Part shown: piece after piece, positions 8,950 through 15,545 of the stretch | How positions within the stretch are numbered: the stretch's first letter is position 1 | How the letters are laid out: every line of letters starts with the position of its first letter | Assembly (NCBI GenBank): GCA_010671975.1 | Contig: JAAHIA010000010.1 | Location: 1 to 30,573 of the forward strand | Direction: 5' to 3' | Length of the DNA stretch: 30,573 nt | Origin: Leptolyngbya sp. SIO4C1 | Lineage (GTDB): Bacteria > Cyanobacteriota > Cyanobacteriia > Phormidesmidales > Phormidesmidaceae | The notes under the pieces: model-generated | Seen by the model: only the letters and a program-made list of their open reading frames with translations | The model's database searches: none | What the model was told of the DNA's origin: nothing | Made by a program: the position numbers and the translations under genes

Positions 8950-9201
8950 GACACCCTCCCCTGATCCGTCAGGGAGATTTTTGGCAACACAATTTGTCCC
9001 GTCTGCAATGAGAGATTCGATCGCAGATGGGCATATCCAAGCCAGACGGTCGCGCTGCCAGTACATATCAGTACCAGAGACGCGATCGCATCGATGCCGG
9101 TCAATCAAGCAGCTAAAACACCCGCCATGCGGCTGTCAAGACTGCTTCAGCAGTCAAGCGCGACAGCAGTCAGCACTAGCAGCGCATTGCTAAAACGATG
9201 A

Positions 9202-9240
9202 ATTAAAAGCTGCCCCACCGGCTTAAAAGCTCGGGGTGGC
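9202..9240 (-). terminator. Attenuator-like hairpin after the leader ORF
   Basis: On the minus strand, GCCACCCCGAGCTT and the later AAGCCGGTGGGGC fold into a GC-rich imperfect stem with single-base bulges. The run AGCTTTTAATT follows directly. The stem starts eight bases after the leader stop codon, so a ribosome on the leader could influence its folding. The bulges make the terminator strength uncertain. Confidence 0.4.
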
Positions 9241-9248
9241 GGACGAGG

Positions 9249-9278
9249 TTAACGGTGATAGTGAATAATTCGGAACAT
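9249..9278 (-). CDS. Candidate nine-residue leader peptide MFRIIHYHR
   Basis: On the minus strand, GGGAGGC stands seven bases before an ATG that opens a nine-codon frame ending in TAA. The peptide is MFRIIHYHR, rich in His, Ile and Arg. The ribosome site is among the best in the window, better than those of many full genes. The frame is too short for normal gene calling but typical of leader peptides whose translation controls a downstream hairpin. The next full gene on this strand is the ABC exporter, about 300 bases on. It could instead be a chance ATG near a purine run. Confidence 0.38.
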   Translation of the reverse strand: MFRIIHYHR

Positions 9279-9592
9279 GGTTGAAGCCTCCCACAGATAG
9301 ATGAATAAAGCGTGGCTACTGGCACCCCTCAGTCTCAAGCGGGCCATAGCTGATTGAGGAAAAACTTTTAGCGAATCATGGGGTCAACCTGAGCGCAATC
9401 GGGCTAAGGAATAGGTATGAGAACTTGCGAAGCGGGCTGACATCGCTATTTCAAACGCCAGAACTAGGCATAGTGATGTTAAGCATAGCGATCGCATCAA
9501 AAACTTAGATTAGGTTCGTCCAGCCTACTATGTCTCTCTTTGTTTGGCAATTTATCGCTTAACAGGGAATAAATAGAGAAGATGAAAGATAT

Positions 9593-10285
9593 TCATAGCT
9601 GTTCTAAACGCTGGTACGCTAGCGCCTGATCGCGCTCAATCATCAGCTGCAGCTCGGACAGTTCGCTCAGCTGCTGACGCAGCTTGGTGGCCTTTTTCTC
9701 CGCCGCGAGCTTGCGGTGCAGCGCCACGCGGGCCAAATCTTCTCGCTCTTTTACCAAGGCCCACTGCGCCACCTGCTGCCAGGTGTCTCGGTCTTTTGCT
9801 GCCTGCTCATACTGAGGCAGCAGCGTTTGAGTGGCAACTGCCAGGTTCTCCAAAGCGGTTTGAAAGAGCTTGAGCGCTTCTGCGGGGGCCTCTTCCTGCG
9901 CTGCCTGTTCGGCCAGCGCCCCAACCTGAGGCAGCTTGATCTGCGGCCAGCGCAGGCCAAAATTCTTCAGCTGCCGGCTCTCATTGCGGCCCGTTTTACA
10001 CCAGGTTGCAAAGTGCTCGCAGTTGTTGAAAAACAGGTCGTAGCGCCGCTCACCTAGCCGGCTTTGCGCCCGCCGAATCACCACGTCGTCAATGAAAGCC
10101 GGGGACTGAGGGTAGGGATAAACGGGTTGGCCTCGAGCAAATGACGCGTAGCTGGTCTGGGCTACCTCCGCCTCGCCTACTTTGCGATAGTGAATGATTG
10201 AACCATCGCCGCAGTCAATGCCGTGATGCTCATAGGGAATCCCTGCGATATCGCGCATAACGTAGATTTGATCGCCGCGTGCCAT
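9593..10285 (-). CDS. LRAT-like (NlpC/P60-related) domain fused to a PspA/Vipp1-type coiled coil
   Basis: A 230-residue protein in two parts. Residues about 1-105 fit the LRAT/H-rev107 fold: EHHGID (H20, H21), SIIHY (H32) and NNCEHFATWC (C89) supply the His-His-Cys set used for acyl transfer or phospholipid deacylation. Residues about 125-230 are a charged coiled coil. Residues 158-209 align without gaps to Vipp1 residues 60-111 from this same window with 25 of 52 identities, sharing QYE, DTW-type and LAR.AL.RK blocks. The whole N-terminal membrane helix of PspA is absent. The ATG at 10285 is preferred to a TTG six bases upstream. It is last in a likely operon with two FHA genes, 34 bases downstream of the nearer one. 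Confidence 0.82.
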   Translation of the reverse strand: MARGDQIYVMRDIAGIPYEHHGIDCGDGSIIHYRKVGEAEVAQTSYASFARGQPVYPYPQSPAFIDDVVIRRAQSRLGERRYDLFFNNCEHFATWCKTGRNESRQLKNFGLRWPQIKLPQVGALAEQAAQEEAPAEALKLFQTALENLAVATQTLLPQYEQAAKDRDTWQQVAQWALVKEREDLARVALHRKLAAEKKATKLRQQLSELSELQLMIERDQALAYQRLEQL

Positions 10286-10319
10286 AGCCAAACTGTCAAA
10301 CTGCTAGCAACAGACGGGC

Positions 10320-10682
10320 TCAGCCCCCCTGCTGGCGTCTAGCTAAAATCTCTTGAATAGAAGAAATGGGCCGCTCCTCTGGCTGGGTTAGATTAATCTG
10401 CAAGTTAGGACCGGAGCGAGCTAGGCGCAGAACAATGCCGTCGCTGGCTGGCATTGAATCAATCCGCTGCCCTTCGATGTAAATACCGTTGGTTCCAATA
10501 TTTTGAATTTCCCAGCCGCTGTCTGTCTTGCGCACCTCGACATGGTAGCGAGAGACCACGGCACTGTATAAGACGACGTGATTGTCAGTAGAGCGGCCAA
10601 TGCGAATGAGATCTTCGCTATCGAACGTCCAATGCTGTAGCGGCGTTTTGTTGAGCGGATGAAGTAAAGATAGGGTAATCAC
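10320..10682 (-). CDS. Small FHA-domain protein
   Basis: A 120-residue protein that is almost entirely one forkhead-associated domain, which binds phosphothreonine peptides. The key residues are present: IGRS (G29-R30-S31), SRYH (S44, R45, H47) and GTNG (63-66). A short C-terminal tail (SSIQEILARRQQGG) follows. The start is a GTG at 10682 with no strong ribosome site. It lies between the zinc-ribbon FHA gene (59 bases upstream) and the LRAT-coiled coil gene (34 bases downstream) on one strand, so co-transcription is likely. The phosphopeptide partner is unknown and no Ser/Thr kinase is encoded in the window. Confidence 0.88.
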   Translation of the reverse strand: MITLSLLHPLNKTPLQHWTFDSEDLIRIGRSTDNHVVLYSAVVSRYHVEVRKTDSGWEIQNIGTNGIYIEGQRIDSMPASDGIVLRLARSGPNLQINLTQPEERPISSIQEILARRQQGG

Positions 10683-10741
10683 ATTACTTTGAAGAACAGT
10701 TACACATAGTTAGAAAAGACTGGCTCAAGCTAACGGTAGAG

Positions 10742-11530
10742 CTAAGCAAACTGAAAAATAAAGCTGACTTTATCCCCTTTACCCAGCGCAATGCGATCGC
10801 CCGGACGGAGCCGATGTCGATTGCCGCTGGGCAGAGGCAGGTTATTGATATAGGTGCCGTTGGAACTGCCCACATCCTCAATGTAGTAGAGATCGCCCTC
10901 AACTCGAATGCTGGCATGAACGCGCGAGACGATCTCTGAGTCTGGAAACCCAGAAATATCGAGATCAGGGGGTATGCGCTCATTCGGTTTACCAATGCGC
11001 ACTAGAGACAGCTGCTGTGGCAGCTCAAGGATAGCGTCAGTCTGCACGTGCAGCAGTCGGGCAGCGCTGCGCTGCAGCTGAGTCTGAGGGGCAAACACTT
11101 CGCTAGCGGACACTTCGCTAGCGGACACTTCGCTAGCAGGCACGTCGCCAGCAGGCATTTCGCTAGCAGCAGGCTTGGCCGAACGGGCAGGCTGAGCCGC
11201 TGGCTCTGCCGAGCTTGGCGATTCTACAGCGGTGGCAGCGGCAGCCACTGACAGCGGCACGCGCTCAGGGCTGCTCAGCTTTGCTTCGCTAGGCTCCTCA
11301 GCAGCAATAGACTCGGGAACGGCTGGCGACTCAGGCGGCGGCGAAGCGTCAGCAGCCTGGTGCGAATGAGTGCGCAGATCGGCCCCGCACTGACCACAGA
11401 AGCTAGCATCTGACTGAATAGTCGCGCCGCAGTGAGGGCAGGCTGCTTTTTCTGGCAGCGGCGTATAGCAAGCCTCGCACTGCATAGCAGCGGCTGGATT
11501 TTGATGATTGCAGTTAGGGCAAATAATCAT
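10742..11530 (-). CDS. Zinc-ribbon plus FHA-domain protein
   Basis: A 262-residue protein with two CxxC...CxxC zinc ribbons at the N terminus (C4, C7, C18, C21 and C31, C34, C45, C48). A long Ala/Pro/Ser/Glu-rich linker follows (about 55-155), then a C-terminal FHA domain (about 165-260) with SRVHAS and GSSNGTYIN. The first FHA motif reads VRIGKP, with Lys in place of the usual Arg. The linker contains a SASEV repeat made by a 15-base tandem repeat in the DNA. I start at ATG 11530 just before the first CPNC; an in-frame TTG lies 15 bases upstream. It heads the FHA/FHA/LRAT cluster. Confidence 0.87.
   Translation of the reverse strand: MIICPNCNHQNPAAAMQCEACYTPLPEKAACPHCGATIQSDASFCGQCGADLRTHSHQAADASPPPESPAVPESIAAEEPSEAKLSSPERVPLSVAAAATAVESPSSAEPAAQPARSAKPAASEMPAGDVPASEVSASEVSASEVFAPQTQLQRSAARLLHVQTDAILELPQQLSLVRIGKPNERIPPDLDISGFPDSEIVSRVHASIRVEGDLYYIEDVGSSNGTYINNLPLPSGNRHRLRPGDRIALGKGDKVSFIFQFA
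11095..11169. repeat. 15-base tandem repeat inside the FHA gene linker
   Basis: The unit CGCTAGCGGACACTT occurs exactly at 11101-11115 and 11116-11130, then in altered form (CGCTAGCAGGCACGT, CGCCAGCAGGCATTT) to about 11160, with a partial copy after. The 15-base length keeps frame and yields the repeated SASEV peptide. Two identical copies next to diverged ones suggest recent slippage. Confidence 0.85.
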
Positions 11531-11618
11531 CAATCTTTTTCTCAATTTAGCAATAGCGATCTAGACTGCACCCTGACGTTCCAAGGGATCAACGTGATCA
11601 ACCCGACCTTAAAATTTA

Positions 11619-12362
11619 CTATTCCCCAGTTCCCTCAAAATCGATCTGAGCAGGCAGGCCCGCTGCGGCCGCCGCATCGAGCAGCCAGTAGAGATTGCCG
11701 GCCGGGCGAATAAGGCGAGCAGGATAGGTGAGCGCATCGGCATGCGGCGAAAATACCTGGCTAAGCGCCGTCTGCTTATTTGCACCTGAAACTAGAAAAA
11801 TGACGTTGCGCGCCTGATTGATCAGCGGCGCGGTCAGCGTAATGCGCGGCTGATTGGCCTTTTCGCCAACCGCAACCCAGCGATCTTGAATCTGCAGCAC
11901 CGGCGTTTGAGGAAATAAAGAGGCGGTATGACCGTCATCGCCCATGCCCAGTAGAATGACGTCGAACTGGGGCAGCCCATCGGTTTGAAAAAACTGCTGC
12001 AGCGTCTGCTCATACTGATGGGCTGCCTCAGCCGGGCTGGGCGCTTCAGTCGGGACGGAAAACACATTTTCAGTCGGAATATCAACCCGCTCAAGCCAGC
12101 TTTCGCGCACCATCTTGGCATTGCTGTCTGGGTGATCGGCTGGCACGTAGCGCTCATCGCCCCAAAATAGATAGAGCTGGTCGTTCGGCAAATCAGCCTG
12201 GGCCAGCGCCTCATAGAGCGGCTTCGGCGTACTGCCACCGGCCAGCGCCAGCGTACAGCGCCCGCGCTGCGCGATCGCAGCTTGAACTTTTTCAACGACG
12301 AGGGCACGCGCCCGCTCGATTAAAGCAGATTTGTCCGGTAGCGCTTCGATAGCAGGTTGCAT
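11619..12362 (-). CDS. pgl: 6-phosphogluconolactonase
   Basis: A 247-residue enzyme that hydrolyses 6-phosphoglucono-lactone in the oxidative pentose phosphate pathway, a main night-time NADPH source in cyanobacteria. Family motifs are clear: LALAGGSTPKPLYEAL near the start, FWGDERYVPADHPDSN, and VILLGMGDDGHTASLFP with the catalytic-site GDDGH. I start at ATG 12362, just after GAAGG. The frame runs on to 12449 but the extra residues do not match the family. It is 88 bases upstream of the zinc-ribbon FHA gene on the same strand, which may or may not be the same transcript, and divergent from the GT2 gene. Confidence 0.94.
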   Translation of the reverse strand: MQPAIEALPDKSALIERARALVVEKVQAAIAQRGRCTLALAGGSTPKPLYEALAQADLPNDQLYLFWGDERYVPADHPDSNAKMVRESWLERVDIPTENVFSVPTEAPSPAEAAHQYEQTLQQFFQTDGLPQFDVILLGMGDDGHTASLFPQTPVLQIQDRWVAVGEKANQPRITLTAPLINQARNVIFLVSGANKQTALSQVFSPHADALTYPARLIRPAGNLYWLLDAAAAAGLPAQIDFEGTGE

Positions 12363-12387
12363 AGAGCCTTCATATAAGATGACAAGA

Positions 12388-12404
12388 AAACCATAAGATG
12401 GTTT
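12388..12404. promoter_or_regulatory. Palindrome in the pgl / GT2 divergent promoter region
   Basis: AAACCATAAGATGGTTT is a perfect 7-base inverted repeat around a three-base centre. It lies 26 bases upstream of the pgl start and 54 upstream of the GT2 start. The size and symmetry suit a dimeric repressor site. It could also be a small RNA hairpin in the 5' leader of either gene. Confidence 0.35.
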
Positions 12405-12457
12405 GGCTGCTTCTAAGACTCTACCTATTTTGACGCCTACTTTACGCAAAATCCTGC

Positions 12458-13177
12458 ATGATTTCTGTTGTCCTTCCTTGCCTGAACGAAATGCGTCACG
12501 GCTACCTGCCTCGCATACTGGACAATCTAAGCCAGCAGCAGGGACCTAAGCAGCTGATTGCCGTCGTCAGCCCCAGTCAAGATCAAACCTGTGAAACGAT
12601 TGCTCAATATCCCGACGTGCAGCTGATTGAAGCAGCAGCGGCCAATCGCGCCCAGCGACTTAACCTGGGGATTGCTGCCAGTCAGGGCGACCTGGTGCTG
12701 CTACACCATCCGGCGACGCTGCTGCCGCCTCAGCAGGCGCTACGGCTCGTCCAAGCGACGCTGTCTAAAGCTGAGGCAGCCTGGGGCGGGTTTCGTCACA
12801 GCTTCGATTACGATCACTGGCTATTACGGTTTACCTCCTGGTATTCCACCACCCAGCGGTCGCGCTGGAGCCGTATTCTATACTTAGATCACTGTATTTT
12901 TGCGCGGCGCGAGAGCCTAGCGGCAATCGGCGGCGTCCCTGACCTCGACATTTTTGAAGATACGGCCCTCAGTGAAGCGCTGCGGCAGTTTGGCCCACCC
13001 GCGATCGCACCGGCTACGGTGACCACCTCAGCCCGACGGTTTCGTCAGCGCGGTATCTATCGCCACGCGCTGCTCAATCAGATGCTCAAACTGATGTATG
13101 CTGCCAAACTTGACCCTAGACGCCTGAATCGACTCTACGAGCGCAACGCGCAGATTAACGTCGCCTATGAAGACTAA
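12458..13177 (+). CDS. GT2-like glycosyltransferase
   Basis: A 239-residue protein with the GT-A start of family 2 glycosyltransferases (ISVVLPCLNEMRHGYLP) and a NRAQRLNLGIAASQGDLVLLHH segment, recalling TIGR04283-type short GT2 proteins. At the position where that group usually has an acidic metal-binding residue (HAD-like), this protein reads HHPATLLP (83-90), so it may use no metal or be inactive. Later, GGVPDLDIFEDTALSEALRQFG keeps the ED motif of the family. It has no obvious membrane helix. The last 11 bases overlap recO (ATGAAGACTAA), suggesting coupled translation. Donor and acceptor are unknown. Confidence 0.78.
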   Translation: MISVVLPCLNEMRHGYLPRILDNLSQQQGPKQLIAVVSPSQDQTCETIAQYPDVQLIEAAAANRAQRLNLGIAASQGDLVLLHHPATLLPPQQALRLVQATLSKAEAAWGGFRHSFDYDHWLLRFTSWYSTTQRSRWSRILYLDHCIFARRESLAAIGGVPDLDIFEDTALSEALRQFGPPAIAPATVTTSARRFRQRGIYRHALLNQMLKLMYAAKLDPRRLNRLYERNAQINVAYED

Positions 13178-14015
13178 CCAGCGGACCTATAAAGCAGTCG
13201 GCATTAACCTCAAAGCCATCCCAATGGGAGAATCAGACCGGCTAGTGACCGTGTTAACCAAAGAGCACGGGCTGCTGCGGGTGATTGCGCCCGGGGCTCG
13301 CAAGCACAAGTCGAGGCTGGGCGGTCGCAGCGGGCTGTTTGTGGTGAACGAGCTGCTGATCACTAAAGGCAAATCGCTCGACAAGATGATTCAGGCAGAA
13401 ACCCTGCGCTCGTTTCCCAAGCTCAGCGGCGGGCTGGCGCGGCTGACGGCCAGTCAGTATCTCGCTGAGCTAATTCTCTGTGAGGCGGTGACCGACCAGC
13501 CGCAGGAGGCGCTGTTTTGCCTGCTGGTTGAGCATCTAGAGCGGCTTGAGCAGGCCCCTGATTCAGCCGTTCTGGCCTGCCTAGCTCAGGCGACGTTTCA
13601 CGTCTTAGCGCTGGCTGGGGTAGCCCCGGAGCTTTACCAGTGCTGCGTTACTCGCCAGCGAATTCAGCCTGATTTGGGCGATCCGCACTGGCAGATTGGC
13701 TTTAGTCTACCAGCCGGGGGCACCGTCTTACTGGCTGAGCTCACCGCACCGACGCGCCAGCGCAGTGAGCTACCGCTGACGCTGCGGCTAAACGCTGCAG
13801 AGCTAGCGCTGCTACAGCAGCTCGGCCAGTCGGAACTTGTGCTAACGCAGGCTGGTTCCTTACCATCAATAGAAGGGGAGACAGGTGCCGCGCACGATCT
13901 CTGGCGAAAAATTGAACGGGTGCTGCGCCACTATGCGCAATACCACTTTGACCGGCCGATTCGCTCTGCCCTGCTGATTGATACCTGCTTTGCTTTACCC
14001 GCCTATGCTTCGTGA
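13167..14015 (+). CDS. recO: DNA repair protein RecO
   Basis: A 282-residue protein with the RecO OB-fold start (YKAVGINLKAIPMGESDRLVTVLTKEHGLLRVIAPGARK) and the helical C-terminal half (TASQYLAELILCEAV). RecO works with RecR and RecF to load RecA on SSB-coated DNA. The zinc-binding CxxC...CxxC set of some RecO proteins is not complete here; only a CC pair (YQCCVTRQ) appears in that area, as in zinc-free versions. Its start overlaps the GT2 gene by 11 bases and its end overlaps the MFS gene by 11 bases. This three-gene chain links recO to unrelated functions, most likely for expression only. Confidence 0.93.
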   Translation: MKTNQRTYKAVGINLKAIPMGESDRLVTVLTKEHGLLRVIAPGARKHKSRLGGRSGLFVVNELLITKGKSLDKMIQAETLRSFPKLSGGLARLTASQYLAELILCEAVTDQPQEALFCLLVEHLERLEQAPDSAVLACLAQATFHVLALAGVAPELYQCCVTRQRIQPDLGDPHWQIGFSLPAGGTVLLAELTAPTRQRSELPLTLRLNAAELALLQQLGQSELVLTQAGSLPSIEGETGAAHDLWRKIERVLRHYAQYHFDRPIRSALLIDTCFALPAYAS

Positions 14016-15462
14016 GTTTGACGATGTCTCTGAACAGCCGGATGCTGCGCCAGAACCACCCGACGCTATCCCTGACCCAGATCAGCAAACAGCCGACCCG
14101 GCGCGATCGCACTCGGTAGAGACTGGCGGTACAGAGGCCAGCGCTGCGCCTGAGGCTCCAATTCGCGGCTTCTGGCCAGTTTTACAAAACCGCAATTTTC
14201 TCACGCTGTGGAGCGGGCAGATTTTTTCACAGCTGGCAGACAAGGTTTACCTCGTGCTGATGATTGCCATCATCGCCAGCCAGTACGAGTCGCCTGGGCA
14301 GACAATCAGCGGCTGGGTATCGGCCATTATGGTGGCCTTTACCATTCCGGCGGTGCTGTTTGGGTCATTAGCCGGTGTGTATGTCGATCGCTGGCGCAAA
14401 AAGCCGGTTTTGGTCCTGACTAATCTGCTGCGGGGAGGCATCGTGCTGCTGCTGCCTGTGCTGCTGTGGAGCACTCAGAGCTGGGGTAACCTGTTTAACC
14501 TGCCGGTCGGGTTTTGGCTGCTGCTAGTCGCAACCTTTGGCGTATCAACGCTGACGCAATTTTTCGCCCCAGCCGAGCAAGCAGTCATTCCGCTAATTGT
14601 CAAAAAGCGCAACCTGCTATCAGCCAATTCGCTCTACACCACTACCATGATGGCCTCGGTGATTGTTGGCTTCGCGGTGGGTGAACCGCTGCTAGCGATC
14701 GCTGACTCGCTGCTGGCATCGCTAGACGGCGGCAGCGGCATTGGCAAGGATGTGCTAGTTGGAGCAAGCTACGGTGTAGCCGGGCTGCTACTGCTACTGC
14801 TGCAGACACAGGAAGACGTGGTTGAGAAAGAATCGGCGCATGTCTGGGCCGATATCAAAGACGGGCTGGCCTATCTAGGTCAGCATCCTCGCGTTCGAGG
14901 GGCGCTGATCCAGCTGGTGCTGCTGTTCTCAGTCTTTGCGGCGCTAGCCGTTCTCGCCGTTCGCCTGGCTGAAGTAATTCCTAGCATTAAATCCTCTCAG
15001 TTCGGCTTTCTACTGGCAGCCGGCGGTGTCGGCATGGCGCTAGGCGCTGCGCTGATTGGCCAGTTTGGACAGCAGTTTCGGCGCTATCGCCTTAGCCTGT
15101 ATGGCTCGCTGGGCATGGCCCTCATGCTGGCTGGCCTGTCGCTAGTCAATACGCAGCTGTGGCTGTGCCTGGCGCTAATTACCGGACTGGGACTGTTTGC
15201 AGCGGTTGTCGGCATCCCTATGCAGACCACAATTCAGGAAAGAACGCCCGAGGCAATGCGCGGCAAAGTTTTTGGACTGCAAAATAACGTTGTGAACATT
15301 GCCCTGAGCCTGCCGCTAGCGCTAGCGGGCGTAGCCGAAACTTTTTTAGGCCTGCGAGTTGTCTTCTTGCTGCTCTCAGTCATTGTTGCCGTTGGCGGTG
15401 TCCTCACTTGGTCGGTGGTGAACCGCGCAGTCTCCGAAGCAGAGGGTGGCGGGGGGCAGTAA
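14005..15462 (+). CDS. MFS transporter
   Basis: A 485-residue major facilitator protein. About 55 N-terminal residues are acidic and Pro-rich (EQPDAAPEPPDAIPDPD) and probably disordered in the cytoplasm. About 12 membrane segments follow from NRNFLTLWSGQIFSQLADKVYL onward. The loop between segments 2 and 3 has the MFS motif A-like GVYVDRWRKKPVLVLTN. It fits the MFS group that includes Bcr/enterobactin-exporter-like drug/H+ antiporters, with no substrate visible. The ATG at 14005 overlaps the recO stop (ATGCTTCGTGA); a TTG 27 bases earlier is possible but lies deep inside recO. Confidence 0.88.
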   Translation: MLREFDDVSEQPDAAPEPPDAIPDPDQQTADPARSHSVETGGTEASAAPEAPIRGFWPVLQNRNFLTLWSGQIFSQLADKVYLVLMIAIIASQYESPGQTISGWVSAIMVAFTIPAVLFGSLAGVYVDRWRKKPVLVLTNLLRGGIVLLLPVLLWSTQSWGNLFNLPVGFWLLLVATFGVSTLTQFFAPAEQAVIPLIVKKRNLLSANSLYTTTMMASVIVGFAVGEPLLAIADSLLASLDGGSGIGKDVLVGASYGVAGLLLLLLQTQEDVVEKESAHVWADIKDGLAYLGQHPRVRGALIQLVLLFSVFAALAVLAVRLAEVIPSIKSSQFGFLLAAGGVGMALGAALIGQFGQQFRRYRLSLYGSLGMALMLAGLSLVNTQLWLCLALITGLGLFAAVVGIPMQTTIQERTPEAMRGKVFGLQNNVVNIALSLPLALAGVAETFLGLRVVFLLLSVIVAVGGVLTWSVVNRAVSEAEGGGGQ

Positions 15463-15545
15463 AACCCGCTTAAAGTCCTGTAGAGTAGTAAAGCTATGAC
15501 CGATGTGTCATTAGCTGCACTGTTGTTCTCTTCTTCATTGCTTAC

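Larger units (their letters stand above)
8950..9592 (-). promoter_or_regulatory. Long 5' region of the ABC exporter with leader ORF and attenuator-like hairpin
   Basis: About 640 bases without a full-length gene. Read on the minus strand it contains a short ORF with a strong ribosome site (9249-9278), a terminator-like hairpin and T-run (9202-9240), and a small perfect hairpin at 9140-9155 (GACTGC, loop TTCA, GCAGTC). The ABC exporter start follows. HIP1 octamers occur near 9083 and 9488. Nothing resembles a riboswitch class that I recognise. Confidence 0.45.

Noticed and set aside
8950..9108. N-terminal extension of the ABC exporter
   Set aside because: The 53 extra residues precede a strong ribosome site and ATG at 8949 and do not fit the exporter fold.
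9716..10057. A plus-strand frame across the LRAT-coiled coil gene
   Set aside because: Antisense to a better supported gene, without a ribosome site or recognisable motif.
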